From Capsicum annuum (lineage: Eukaryota; Streptophyta; Magnoliopsida; Solanales; Solanaceae), in NCBI RefSeq assembly GCF_002878395.1, contig NW_025892868.1:160395-224394 (forward strand): a DNA stretch of 64,000 nt, given 5' to 3'. This document shows, in pieces, positions 35,431-47,600 of this stretch (within the stretch, counting starts at the first letter, position 1; the number at the start of each line of letters is the position of its first letter). A program made the translations under genes and the position numbers. The notes beneath the pieces are model-generated. The model had not been told where the DNA came from. It was given only the letters and a program-made list of their open reading frames with translations, and ran no database searches.

Positions 35431-36430
35431 CTCCTACTCATGACGGAAAGGTAGGGCATAGAACATATTTTGGCATTGACTGCCAGCAATACTAGAAAAA
35501 GTGCCCTGAGGAGGAGTTGGACAAGCAGCGGAAGCTGGTGCCCTAGTGGATTGGGTCTGGGGCTGAGTATCTCTGCTTTTGTGCTTGGTATGTGGGCACT
35601 CTCTAAGCCCGTGGCCTATCTTGATACACCCAAAACAACTATGTTGTTCAGCCAAATACTCACTTGGATGGGTCCTACCACACTTGGTACAAGAAGAAAA
35701 GTTGGGCTTGCTGCTCATACTCTACTGAGGCTTGGACATAGAAGACCAGTTTCCCTGCTCTGGCCTACCTCTAGATCTTTGTTCAACATAGCAGTACGAT
35801 ATTCTTTAAGTACTAAGCCCAACACACCTGTCACAAACATTTTCATACCAATTCGAGCGTCAGAGATCAAGTAAGGTGCATATTTTGCTAGTTGATTGAA
35901 CTTTAAGTTGTACTACTTAACAATTATGGAGCCCTATCTCAAGTTCATAAACTCTTCAATCTTTACCTCTCTTAACTCCAAAGAAAAGAACCTATCCAAG
36001 AATGTATCTTGGAATATCTGCCAGGTAATGGAAGCGTCATCCTACCCTCTACCCTACCTCCAAGAAACCACCCAATCATACGTAATGTCCTTCAACTTGT
36101 AAGATACAAACACCACACACTCTTCTTCAGACACATGTATTACCTGTGTGATCTTCCTTATATCCTCAAGATATAACTGTGGCTCTTCCCCTGCCTTTGA
36201 CCCATAAAACTCTGGTGGACTCATCCATATAAAGTCACAAGTTCTAGAAGTAGCTAAGTCACGTCTCTACTACTGAGGAGCTATGGCCTAATTGGCCTAG
36301 ACAGTGATAGCTTGGGCTAGTGCCTGGAAGGCTGCCCTAAATTTGGCGTGGAACATGTTTTCATTCAGAGGACCAGCGGGCTGAGGTTGCCGATCGTTGT
36401 TATTTCTTCAAGCTCGATGGGGAGGTATAT
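35431..36430 (-). pseudogene. E5 gag with zinc knuckle, broken
   Basis: Near 36340 the frame reads LNENMFHAKFRAAFQALAQA, the style of a Ty3/gypsy gag start. The open piece 35718-35434 holds SCFGCIKIGHGLRECPHTKH, a CCHC zinc knuckle (C-x2-C-x4-H-x4-C), preceded by CTKCGRTHPSEYL and followed by a Pro/Ala/Thr/Gln-rich tail. Several stops lie between 35720 and 36300. The plus frame at 35470-35874 is its antisense shadow. Confidence 0.8.
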
Positions 36431-36620
36431 TTTGAAATAAGAGAGCATGAATTAATAGCTGAGAGAGACAACTTGAGCATGATGGACTTGAAAGAAAGAA
36501 ATGACTTGTTCCTAAAATATTTCGTAGCCTCTTGCTCATAGATGTGGCGCGCTACACACCGATGATCAAGACTCTACTTAACACGGCTTGTCAGAGTCCC
36601 TAGGACTCTCTAAAACTTAG

Positions 36621-36632
36621 GCCCCGATACCA
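36621..36632 (-). other. E5 primer binding site (initiator Met tRNA type)
   Basis: Minus strand TGGTATCGGGGC, ten of twelve bases matching TGGTATCAGAGC, four bases inside the LTR at 36637. Confidence 0.85.
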
Positions 36633-36636
36633 AGTT

Positions 36637-38999
36637 TGTAATGCCCCGCAACCGGGTCCCAAAATGTCACACGGTGCTTAAGGCTACAAGTAGCCCCAAG
36701 CTAACCCTTTGATCCTTCTACTTCATATATTAGCTTACTTAAAGATAAAAAGCATGAACTTAACACTGTGACATCATAAAATGAGAAATATGAATGAAAT
36801 ACTTGGTCTGAACAAACTACAACTTAAAGAAAATCTTGAAGTGCTGATAATCTGGTGACTAGTCTGACAAACCTCTACTACTCCAAACTAGAGAGCCAAT
36901 GGGACAGGTCCCAAACTAAATCATACTCAACTGACAAGAATTAAACAGCTACTAAATAAAACTGGAAGTCTTAGAATAACCGGTCCATGAAACATGTGGA
37001 CTCACCACGGCTGATATATAGATAGGAGTACTTGAAAGGATCACTGGTGAGGCTAAGACTGAGCACTTGAACCTACATAAAGAGAATATATGGCACAAAG
37101 AGAAAATATCTGGGTCAGTACTTTGGGAATGTACTAAGCATATGGGGGAGTGTGCAATTTAAATAATCAATATCATAAGCTTTTATAGAAAACCTACATT
37201 GTGTAAAACATAAACACATAGCTTGAAATAAATATATGCCACAAGACTCATAAATCATCATGCTTTTACTTAAAACCTCAAATTATCATGATACCTAAAA
37301 ATATTAGGACCATAGATTTCAATACCACTTATACTTTCAAAACTTTGTAACTTTAACACTAAAAATCTTTGAAACTTGGAAGACTTTAGTACTTAGAGAA
37401 CTTTAGGAACTTAGGGGGTTTCTCTTAACCGACATAAACCATGTGAGCTACATGGAGTCCAATGTCTTACCTATGTTGGGGAGAGCTGTTATATCCGTGC
37501 CATCAGATAAAACATTAACTTTAGTGATCACTGTCTTAACCTACTTGGGGTATATCAAGAACCTATGGGGGCACATAGTTCTGGGTCATGAGACCTCGAA
37601 ATCAAGCCCAACTCAGTGCTAAATACTATCTTACTTAGCTCAAAACTTTAGAAAATCTACCTTAAAACAATTAAACAATATATATATTTATATAATGGGA
37701 GCCAAAATGCATCCCCTTTACTTCAAACTCAAGAATGTGGATTTCTATCTTAACTTACAATCAAAACTCACTTCTTGATATTCTTTAAAAACTGTTAACA
37801 TCTCATTCTCAAACTCACGCTTCAATCATAAGGTTTAATTCACAACAATAGGACTTGAAATTCTTAAAATATGATATAGATGTTGAATTATGCAACTTAA
37901 ACTATAAATTGACAATTTAAAAAATTAATATGAATAATAATATTACAACTCCAAGCTTGGGTAAGACATAGTTTCATAAAAATCACAATATGATAACATG
38001 ATAGGAATTCTCCATGAATTTATGAAATAGTTTACGAAAATATGTAACTTTTGGGCACAAGAACAAAAGGGTGTTCTTGTTCAAAATGACATACCTTAAA
38101 CTTGGAGTTTTTGGATGACTTCAAAAATTTTGGAAGGTTATTCACGAACTATTGAGTGTCCCTCATAGCCCTCTTAACGGGGAATTCAATTATGCAAGAA
38201 TTATTGAATTCTCACGGTTGAATCTCTAGATAATTTGTTTTCTATGTTAAAACCCTAACCTTGTGGTTAAAGGTGTGCAGAGAATTTTGAGATATTTAAC
38301 TAAAGAGAAATAGAAGAAAATACGTTCTCTGAGGGTTATAAGTCATGGGAAGTGCATGAAAAAGACCAAAATACCCTTAAAAAACATCATTAAATTGCTA
38401 AAAAAATAGCTGACGACATTTATGACAAGTCGTTAGACTTGTGACTAGTCTTCACGAAATGTCGTCATAAAAGGGTGGATTTTATAATTTTTGGCTTAAA
38501 GTTGATGATATTTTGTGACAAGCCGTCAAACTTGTGACAAGTCGTCACAAAATGTCGTCACAAAATTTTGGATTTTGTGACTTTCTACTTATGGTGACGA
38601 CATTTGTGATAAGTCGTCAGGCTTATGACCAGTCCTCACAAAATGTCGTCATGAAATTTTTAGGCTAATACGTTGGAGTAAAATGGGCTTAACTCCTTGC
38701 TTTGATGACAGATTTTGCTGAAATCAGTATCGTTGGAAAGATGATTTAATTATATATCTTTTGGTGGGTCATTATCTCAAAAATTCATGTTATAATGAGA
38801 GATATGCTCATTTTAAGTTGATCATACCAATATCCATCTCAAGAACTCAATCGGCACAAAATATTTTGATTCGTCTAATAGCTAGGACACTTTTGAGGCC
38901 TTAATACTCATCAGGCTAGATCATGTAGCTACAAAATCACTATTTCTAATGATATCAAAATAGGGTTATACTATTAGTTGAAATTCTCGGGGTATTACA
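36637..38999 (-). repeat. E5 5' LTR
   Basis: 2363 bp, TGTAATGCC to GGTATTACA, intact termini. The word array is at 38410-38650, the upstream motif AGGGTATTTTGGTCTTT at 38377-38361 and GACTTATAACCC at 38344-38333. Confidence 0.93.
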
Positions 39000-39004
39000 C
39001 TACC
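39000..39004. repeat. Target site duplication of E5, right copy (CTACC)
   Basis: Perfect match to 29434-29438. Confidence 0.92.
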
Positions 39005-40124
39005 ATACCAAATTCAACATTCTACACTCAATGTAACCATTAAAACTTCCATCCAAGATCATTTAGAGTAAATGTAAGGCCCACACCTATAGTTTTATGT
39101 TTCATATAATCTACTTAATAGCTCAAAATGAGTATGAATTCCTACCGACCTGAACCAAAGGTTCCCGTAGCCTAATATCATTATTCCATAGTTAATGGCA
39201 ATGTTGAAATTCATATCTAAGCTCCCCACTTAGAGTTTTTGTCTGAGCCCAATTCCATATCAATAAAATCTCCAAAATAGGGAAATAATCTAAAACACAA
39301 ATAAACTATTGGATAACCAAACTGATAGTTCTAGTAAGTCGCAAAAAACTTATATCCACTTCAGGAAGGCTAAAAATGTTTAAATATACATAAATATATG
39401 AAATAACCTAGAGGTAATTACATCCAAATACATCGAGGAACTTGGTGTTGTGGATGATTGAAAAGCTGATATTCAAGGATAAATGCAAAGGTGGTAGAAT
39501 TAATTGACAAGCTTTATAAATCTTGCGCTATTTAAAATAAATATCCAACTCATCTCCTTAAATCACTTCCCAATAATTTTTCCTAAGTCTTGTTGTCTTA
39601 TGTTTCTATGTTATCCTTTTTCTCTCTTTTTTATATTGTTTGTGGCATGTGTCTATTTTTTTATTTTTGAAGTTCCTTTTGTAATGGTTTCTTGAATATC
39701 ATTAAATTGACTGATGCTTTGCCTTCACGCTTTCCTACTTCTTGATCTTATGTTAATATTTTTCTTCTTCATGGTATTGTTTCTCCTATGGCCTTGAGTT
39801 GACCTGTATTTTATTATGTTTATGATTGGTTTACTTTTTAACCTTTGTAAAGATGCCATAAAGGAAAAACTGATAGGGGAAAAATTAATCAGAGATATAA
39901 TGTGATAAGATGAAAGAGGGAATAACTGATGTGTGAATACACAATGAGTGAGAACTGTTCGAATCTCTAGCTGGGTTAGAAGACTGCTAATGACAATGAA
40001 AACTAAAGTTCACTTAATTTTGGAACTGATGAAATAGGGAACTAGTTATTGTGGATTGTTAAAAAGTGTATGGCAGAGCATGAAGCAGTTGCATGTGTAT
40101 AAAAGGACCTATGTGTGTAATCTT
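39005..40124. other. Continuation of LTR-like host DNA, then unassigned sequence
   Basis: The first part is the sequence interrupted by E5. From about 39400 there is T-rich DNA without a recognised motif; the plus frame at 39504-39695 is hydrophobic only because it is T-rich. Confidence 0.4.
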
Positions 40125-40600
40125 AAAAATGGGGGAAATGTTGGGACCCAACCTTTTTATTATTATTCTCATGTTTTGATCATTTACAAACTTCATCATT
40201 AGAAATTGGTCCATGACTGTCCTTTATGATTTATGTTGTGGAAATTATATGACCAAGTCGAAGGACCAGTTATGTCATCTGGTGTCTGATAAGACTTAAA
40301 GTATACTACGAATGTATGGAGTCAGAATCGTATCAAAAGGGAATAAGAACTATAGCTTCACACTCAACTATCACAAACGACCACAAGTCAACATTGAACG
40401 TTAAAATTAAATAATAAAGTAAGAATGAGGGTGGTTGTTTGTTGTAACAAATGTTTTAAGTTGAAAATTTTAGTATTTACATGTGAAAATTGATTACGGC
40501 TATGCCTTCTTGATAACGGATAAATGCATGGGCATGTGAAAATATACTTAAGATTTGCAACTATATCATGATTACAGTAGTTTTTAGCTATCAATAATAA
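40125..40600 (+). repeat. Candidate Ty1/copia 3' LTR start with polypurine tract
   Basis: AAAAATGGGGGAAA (40125-40138) is followed by TGTTGGGACCCAACC, a polypurine tract and LTR start in copia style. No second copy is in the window and no pol is readable upstream, so this may be a remnant. Confidence 0.35.
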
Positions 40601-43600
40601 TCTTTCGATCTACCAACAAATTTCACTTGGGTTCTTTTCGAAACCCCATGTGTTTAGCCTACTAAGCAACCAAAGGCCTAAAAATATGTAATCTATTTCT
40701 AGCATTACCACTTAAATGAGTGTATCTCAAGTTTCATTAGCTAAATCTCATCACTAATGCTTTCTTTTCCAAGAAACCCTCAAGTTCTATAAATAGACCA
40801 AGTTTACAACCTCAATCTATAAGGTAAAACATAGACATTGAGATAAAATCATAACGTACAAGCTAATACAAAGGTAAATAATCACTACACATGCTACAAT
40901 CAACATTAAATCATGCATAACCCCATGCGAGGAAAAATTAGCTACTCATAATGTAAGGACAAGAAATTACACTAAATTATTCATCTATTTTCACTAAAGA
41001 ATCGAATGATTATAAGAAAAATACAAATTCAAAGCTTAAAGTAGTCAATTCAAAAATAAGGGTTTGATTACAAGCTTAAGCTACTAAAAAATTGGCAAAA
41101 TATAGGGTCTTCAATGGCCAAAAAGGCTAAAATAGCATCAGGAAAAATGTATCACATAATTACAAAAGTGTCACTATATGGTAATTCCACTAGGTAGAGT
41201 CCATCACTGAACGAGTTGGTGAAGCGCCAAATTGTAAATGGCTCACCGATTTTTCAACATTAAAAGCTCCATGGGTTGGCTTATGTTCATTTTGGCAATG
41301 TTGGGCTTAGTCCACCAATTGGTTTTGTGATACGCCGAAATGTTCATTTCGTCGCCATTTTTCTTCTCTTTCTCTTTGCCCCTTTTTATTATAATTTGCA
41401 ATGGAGGCATCTATCTAGAAATCTGCCGATCACTTACACGATGCAATGAAGTTTTTTCCTTATGCCTTTGTGAATTTTTTCCTTCAATCTTCCATCTTTT
41501 TTTCCTCATTTTACTCTTTTTTTTTGCTATTTTTATCTTTTCAAGGTTTTTACCCTAAAATTAAACTGAATCAACATTAAAATGCTTTAATTCAGCATTG
41601 AGGACATGTTTTCTCAAAAAAAATCTAGGGAAAATGAGTCATAATTTTATATCTCATCACCACCCCCAACCAAAATTTTTGATCATCCTTGAGTAATTCC
41701 ATGCAAACAAAGTAAAACTACCAATGCATTAAAATAGTACAATCTGAGAGTTTAGACACACACTCCTCTACAAAAACATTTTAACGACATGATTTTGAAA
41801 ACCAAGGTTCATATTTTGCTTATTGAGCACTAAATTTGTCAACAACAAGCATCAAACATAGGCTAAATGTTACCAAGCCATGCATATGATCATGGAATCC
41901 AATAATGATTGAAGAATATTTAAGCATTACAATTAAGCGCCCTCACACACAAAGAAGACTTTTCCCGTAAAACATAATATCAACAACTCTAGAGACTAAT
42001 GTGAATCACTCTCTCTAAGAAAAGATCAAAGACACAAGAACTACACCAAAGGTTTTCCCATAAGCTCCACTTTACAACATTGAAGCATGCTACTTTAAGG
42101 ATCACATAGATCTTAGTTTGGCTTGTAGGAAAAGGGTAAGGTAGGAAATATTAAGGTTATAGTGGCTCTACAACCACAAAGAATCTATTGAGACTCAGTC
42201 AATCTATTTTCTAAAGTTTTGTTCCTTACAAAACATCAAGGACCAATCCGTCAATAACGTTCAAGTTATTTTCCTCTTTGTATCACTTCAAAACTTGAAA
42301 AAATACACATATTTACAAAAAGAACAAAATTATAACTCTTATTTTAATTTATTTTGAGCATTTCCTCATTTTTTTGATATCAACCAAAGATACAGGGATA
42401 ATTGGGGTATGATTTAGAGGTCATGAAATTTATGAACTACTGATTATATTCTAAATCAAATGTCTCCTCCACCCCTAACATAGGGTTTTTTCATAAGTTG
42501 TACTTTAACCTCACATAGATACTTGAGAAGGATTGGTTCAAGAGAGTGATTTAGGAGATAAGGGGTTTTGGCTTGTAACAATGTTTTTCAAGAAAAAGAA
42601 TTTGAAGGTTAAATAGGGAACAAAATTGGTCACTCTACTCACGAAGGGGTGGAAAAATTTTGATCACAAAGGGTGGTTCACTCTTGATAAATTTCTTGAG
42701 ATAATGTCTCACACTCTTTTCTTCTAAAATGGAGCTAACGAGCAAGCTCTAGGTGGACTCGATGCACAAGATCAAAGAAAAACCTTTCCCTCACATGGCA
42801 CTAAATCTCTACTTAAAATACTCTTTCTTAATAGTCGTACCATACCCATATCAGATATCAAGGAAGGTATTGAAGTAGCCTAAATGAGATAAGAATTTTC
42901 TCAAAAATGAGAGCCTTACTAGATTAACTAGACCAATGGAAAACTTTTTAAAGATGGGCACATTTTTTAAAACATGGACATACATCAAAATTAAAAATGA
43001 ATTAAATAATCACGCATGTGAAATATCTACCCAAGTGTACCATTTGAGTCAAAGTATTCTATTGCTAGTACATTTTTCTCTTGAGAATGCTTGCTAAAAG
43101 AATTTTTATTTGTAATGAAACTATTATTACTAAGAAAAAATCTAAAAGTCATAAAAATAAGGAAATAAAAAAAAACACAATCACATCTCAAATGAATCCA
43201 ATCCATGGAGAATATAATTATTACAACACAAATAATAAAAAAAAGTATCCAAATATCAATTGACACCCCAAAATAAGAACAATATCCATAATGTATCAAT
43301 AGAGGACTAGGCACCAATAATTACATAAATAAATAAATAGAAACCTTACCCCAACTAAATTATATGCCTTGTCCTCATTGCAAAAGGACTAAATAAAGTA
43401 GATAGAGTGAAGGTCTCCCTAAATATAGTGAAGCCTAAGGCAGCGACTGGCTCATCGAAGTAGCCAATGTCGAGCATTATTACCTAACTAAACTCAGTTA
43501 TCTGAAGGAGTGGATTTGGTAAAACATCTAATCTCTCCATGGAATCAACTGGCCTAGAGGTCTCAATTTATATAGTCTTATAAACCAACCTCTCCATTAT

Positions 43601-43929
43601 GGAAGCAAGGATAGCATCCTCCATCTCCCAGTGTCAATCAGCTCAGCAACCAATGGATCAACCTAAATCCCAATCTAGACCTTATCTTTAAAGAATCCAT
43701 CAATCTCAGCATTGTACACCTCATTATCTGAAGCATTATCAGACTTATCTACCCTCTCCACCTTAATCACTAGGGCAGTCTTAAGAACAGGTGTAGGATT
43801 TGGGGATAGTATCTCAGATGATACTCCTCATAAATAATCCACATCAGGGAATTAAATCTTATCTACATATTTCAAAAGGGAAGCTAGCTCACCCTACATC
43901 CTATTCATAACCTCTTATGGAATATTCTT
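40600..43929 (-). mobile_element. E6: 3' part of an Athila/Tat-like element
   Basis: On the minus strand TTGGTTGGGGGTGG (41673-41660) is followed by TGATGAGATATAA, the same polypurine-plus-LTR pattern as in E3. The LTR lies to the left (roughly 40600-41659), with CG-containing words (GAAGCGCC, GATACGCCG, GGCTCACCG) at 41211-41342 and CCCTATATTTTG at 41106-41095 as TATA-like box. The interior to the right is non-coding for 1.7 kb and ends in a decayed coding patch before E7. The left LTR end and the 5' LTR are not found. Confidence 0.5.
43340..43860 (-). pseudogene. Decayed coding patch in E6, unknown
   Basis: The minus strand reads TALVIKVERVDKSDNASDNE, then YNAEIDGFFKDKV, DPLVAELI and LEDAILASIMERLVYKTI across stops and frame changes between about 43770 and 43540. 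It looks like old protein-coding sequence, acidic and polar. I do not recognise a family. Its place matches the interior of E6 on the same strand. Confidence 0.35.
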
Positions 43930-44464
43930 TTAGAAGGCATCATTTTATATTATGGATTTATTTAGACACATTTATTTGGTTTTGGATATTGTTTTTGGCC
44001 ATGGTTGGGGGCATATCCTAACTAGATGTTTTTAATCTTTTAGGGTAGAGGCTTTATGGTACTTTTGGGGTTTGGTATGGGTGGGATCGGTAGAAGTATT
44101 AGCCTTAGCATTGGTATTGGTATTGAGGATTCCATCATCAGACATAATTTTTAAATTTTCGATCATATTACATTTTGGGATTGATTTTCATACAATATTT
44201 TGTTATTCCCTTTTGTTTATGGCCTATGGTTTGGTTTGTTAAGGTTGGTTGGTTGTTTTGGTAAAATTGGACTTAGTTGAGTCATCACAGTCATGACCCT
44301 ATCCCATAATTTTAATTAGAAAAACAATGATGTATTGTTATATGTTGAAATTTAGCCAATCTAAGGACGAATATAGGTGGTTAGGTTGTGTATAAGGGGA
44401 AGTCCCCAGCCCTGGTTGGACTTGGGATGCCCATTACGACAAGGCTCAAGGTTATGTCATGTCA
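43930..44464 (+). repeat. E7 5' LTR, right-hand remnant
   Basis: Aligns with 50960-51494 (shared GAAGGCATCATTT, GGTACTTTTGGGG, TAGGTGGTTGGGTT-type stretches). It ends just before the primer site. Confidence 0.85.
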
Positions 44465-44467
44465 AGT

Positions 44468-44479
44468 TGGTATCAGAGC
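44468..44479 (+). other. E7 primer binding site (initiator Met tRNA)
   Basis: TGGTATCAGAGC, identical over twelve bases to the usual plant tRNA-iMet primer site, continuing TAGGTTCATGG. Confidence 0.9.
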
Positions 44480-44649
44480 TAGGTTCATGGCCAATTGGGA
44501 AGTCTACAAAGTTGTGTCGAGTAGAGTCTCTTTTATAGGTATAAAGCGCGGCACATTTATAAGAGAGAGGCTACAAGACATTTAGGAATGTTTCGCTTTT
44601 TTAGTATTCTATCTTTAATATTAAGTTCTCAATCTGAGAATATCCACTA

Positions 44650-45850
44650 ATCCATGTTTGCTTGTATTTTAGATCATACCTCCTAGATTATAAACACAAG
44701 GAAATTCTTCCATCCCATCTGGGGATTATTTTGAAGGGGTACGTCCTATATCTAGAGCACATCTTTGATCTCATGGTCCTATTTCTTATGGTGATATCCT
44801 ATTACATCTAGTTTTCCTCAGGTCCATCAAGCCAACGTGATGAACACAGAATTTTATCAGTATATCCATGTTATTTCCCAATTAGGTGTTGCTCAAGCTT
44901 AGTGGGGTACAATTGTTGCATTTTCTGCTGAGGCCATATGGGTTTGACAATTTATAAATATGGGTCCTCCAACTTTTATCGGGGTAAAGTTGGAGAAGGA
45001 TCCATAAGGCTTCTTGGATAAGATGGAAAATATCTTTCAAGTGATGCAGGCTACTAATGCAGAAGGGGTTAACTTTGTAGCTTATCAGCTCAAGGATGTT
45101 TCTTATCTGTGGTATAAGGAATGTGACATGGATAGAGGTGATATAGAAGGGCAAAGGTTATGGAAGGACTTTTTTAGTGCCTTCTTAAGATTGGTTCTTT
45201 CCTTAAAAGTTGAGGGATGATAAGATAAAGGAGTTTATGAACCTCATGTAAGAGAGGATGTCAGTAAATAAATATGCTTTGAAGTTCCATCAACTATTAA
45301 TGTATGCTCCTGATTTGGTGGCTAATATGAGGTCGAGAATAAGGAAGTTCACTTTTGGGATGAATAGAGATTTAATTCTAGAGAAATATTGCATTGCTGA
45401 TTAATTATATGGACATATCGAGGTTGACTTTGAATATGCAACAGGTTAAGGATGAGAAGATAAAGAAGGCAGAGTTTGGGGATAGATAGGGAAAAATTAG
45501 TAGGTTTTCTAATTAATAAGGTGCTTAGTCTCAGGGTGATAGGGATAGTGGCAAGTGGAAGAAAAAGAAGTGGGGGAGTTTTGACTTCTTTTTTACGAGT
45601 TCTCCTTATTAGTTGGGAGACATGCATCATCAAGCGGGTGATAATTCTCGGGTACCAATTACCCAGTCTCAGGTGAGCGGAGGTCAGTCAGTTTCTTTGT
45701 GTCCTTCTTATCAACTTTGTGGTCATCCTCATTGGGGCTATTGAGAGGAAAGATGGGATAAATGCCTTAAGTATGGCTAGGTAGGTCATCAATGTAGGGA
45801 TTTTTTGGTCAATAAGGTTTCTACAAGGGAGAATAAGATTCCCGTGGCTT
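44650..45850 (+). pseudogene. E7 gag with zinc-knuckle remnant, broken
   Basis: The block at 44960-45220 reads PPTFIGVKLEKDP, GFLDKMENIFQVMQATNAEG and VNFVAYQLKDVSYLWYKE, the conserved retrotransposon gag domain. Further on a broken zinc knuckle reads CLKYG-stop-VGHQCRDF near 45760. Frameshifts occur near 45225 and 45400. The frame at 45857-46051 is outside the main reading line. Confidence 0.8.
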
Positions 45851-45949
45851 CATCTTTTGCCTCTACACCTGGTGGGGTGGCATCTGCTTCTGTTACTTCT
45901 ACTAGTTCTAGTGTTTGTCAGAATAGGTTATATGTTTTGGCATCCTGAT

Positions 45950-46440
45950 ATGAATCCAAAGTATCACATAATTTTGTTACTGGTACATTATAGCTTTTCT
46001 TTCATGATGTTTATTATTTGCTTAGTCTGGGGTTCACTATTTCTTATGTGACTCCATATGTGGCTGTGTCTTTTGGTCTTGATCCAGAAGTTATCTCGAA
46101 TCTATTTTTGGTTTCTACCCTTATAGGTGACTTGGTTATTTCTAAGAGAGGCTATGAGAGGGGTATCTATTTATAGACAGCGAACCTTGGCAAATATATT
46201 TGAATTGGATTTGGTAGATTTTGATATATTTCTAGGTGTAGATTGTTTACATTCTTGTTATGTGTCTATGGATTGTTGGACTAGTAGGGTTGTCTTTAAG
46301 TTTCCTGGTGAACCAGTTATTGAATGTGAAGGTAATTCTATAGCTCCTAGGGGGAGGTTTATTTCTTATCTTAGAGCTCAGAAGTTAATATCTAAGGGTT
46401 ATATTTATCAGTTAGTCTGGGTTAAAGATTCTAACTCGGG
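45950..46440 (+). pseudogene. E7 protease region, broken
   Basis: LGFTISYVTPYVAVSFGLDP at about 46025-46090 is the segment after the active site; the active-site aspartate itself is not readable. In another frame ERLAN-like text gives FELDLVDFDIFLGVDCLHSC at 46200-46258, the second half of the protease. The open frame 46127-46639 runs from here into RT. Confidence 0.7.
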
Positions 46441-47360
46441 AGGTCCTTCTTTGTCTTCTATCCCTGTGGTTAATGAGTTTCTAAAGGTCTTTATGGATGA
46501 TCTTCCTGGTGTTTCTCTAGATAGGAAAATAGAGTTTATGTTCTATTTGCTTTTGGATACTTATCCAATTTCTATTCCTCCTTATAGAATAGCTCTGGTT
46601 GAGTTGATAGAACTCAAGAAGCACTTAAGGATCCTCTAGATAAGGGGTTTATTCATCCTAGCCTTTCTCCATGGTGTGCACCGGTGTTGTTTGTACTTAA
46701 GGGATAGTTCCCTTCAGATGTACATTTACTATACGTAGTTTAAAAGGTGACAATCAAGAACAAGTATCCTTCTCTTCCTCAGATAGATGACTTATTTGAC
46801 TAGTTATAGGTAGGAATGTTCTTCTCTATGATAGATCTTTGGTCTAGGTACCATCATCTTAAGATTAGGGTGGTGGATATCCTGAGATGCCTTTTCCTAC
46901 TCGGTATGGGCATTTTGAGTTCCTGGTGATATCATTTTATTGACTAATGCTTCAGCAACATTTATAGACTTGATGAACAGGGTGCTCAGGTAGTATTTTA
47001 ATCTCTTCATCATTATGTATATTAATGAAATTCTAGTTTATTCTACGAAAGAGGTGGATTATGTACCTCTGTGTAGTGTTGTAGACTTTAAAGAAACAAC
47101 AGTTGTATGCTAAGTTCGCTAAGTCTGAGTTCTTGTTGAAAGTAGTGACTTTTTTAGGCCATATTATTTCTAGTGAAGGGATTATAGTGGATCTGTAGAA
47201 GGTTGTTGTGGTCATAAGGTGTCCTAAGCCTACGACTCCATCTGACATTTGGAGCTTCTTGGATTTAGCTGGGTATTATAGAAGGTTTGTCGAAAGATTT
47301 TCTTCAATATCTGCTCTTTTGACTAAGTTTACTCAAAAGAAGGTTTCTTGAACTTCTGAA
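46441..47360 (+). pseudogene. E7 reverse transcriptase, broken
   Basis: VVNEFLKVFMDDLPGVSLDR and PISIPPYRIALVELIELKKH (46465-46620) start the RT. After a frameshift, short blocks continue (GFIHPSLSPWCAPVLFVL near 46646, then IMYINEILVYS near 47012). The catalytic YxDD has become YINE, so both aspartates are lost. GIIVDLQKVV-type sequence and SFLDLAGYYRRFVERFSS end it at about 47300. Confidence 0.83.
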
Positions 47361-47369
47361 GGATTGTGA

Positions 47370-47600
47370 TATGAGTGTTCACTACCACCTAGGTAAGGCT
47401 AATGTTGTTGCTAATACTCTTAGTAGGTTATCCATGGGTAGTTTGGCTCACGTAGAGGAAGGAAAGTAGAAATTAGTGAAAGATATTCACTGCTTAGCTA
47501 ATCATGGAGTTCGTCTCTTGGACTCTAAGGATGATGGTGTGATAGTTCAAGTAGTGGTTTGACTATCTCTTGTTGTAGAGATTAAGGAGAAACAAGTGTT
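47370..47600 (+). pseudogene. E7 RNase H remnant, most of the domain deleted
   Basis: Only the end of the domain is readable: MSVHYHLGKANVVANTLSRL and SMGSLAHVEEGK. The RT tail (SSISALLTKFTQK at about 47310-47340) is followed almost directly by this end block, so several hundred bases of the catalytic RNase H are missing. Confidence 0.75.

Larger units (their letters stand above)
29439..38999 (-). mobile_element. E5: complete Ty3/gypsy retrotransposon, mutated
   Basis: A 9.56-kb minus-strand element with both LTRs (29439-31813, 36637-38999), perfect 5-bp target duplication, primer site, polypurine tract and the Ty3 domain order gag, protease, RT, RNase H, integrase with a chromodomain-like tail. 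It is the best preserved element here, but every domain carries stops or frameshifts. In a hand count over 29441-29664 versus the matching part of the other LTR I find 11 differences in 224 bases, nine of them transitions. E5 therefore looks young relative to E3 and E4. Confidence 0.93.

Noticed and set aside
35470..35874. 134-codon plus frame
   Set aside because: Antisense of the E5 gag zinc-knuckle piece.
38410..38650. TGACGACA word array in E5 as a CRISPR-like or satellite array
   Set aside because: Only three imperfect units, identical in position in both LTRs, so it is an LTR feature.
29439..38999. Possible endogenous pararetrovirus
   Set aside because: LTRs, target duplication, integrase and gag identify a Ty3/gypsy element; no movement-protein or coat-type region is seen.
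43081..43317. Overlapping membrane-like and lysine-rich frames on opposite strands
   Set aside because: AT-rich low-complexity DNA in E6; mirror products of the same composition.
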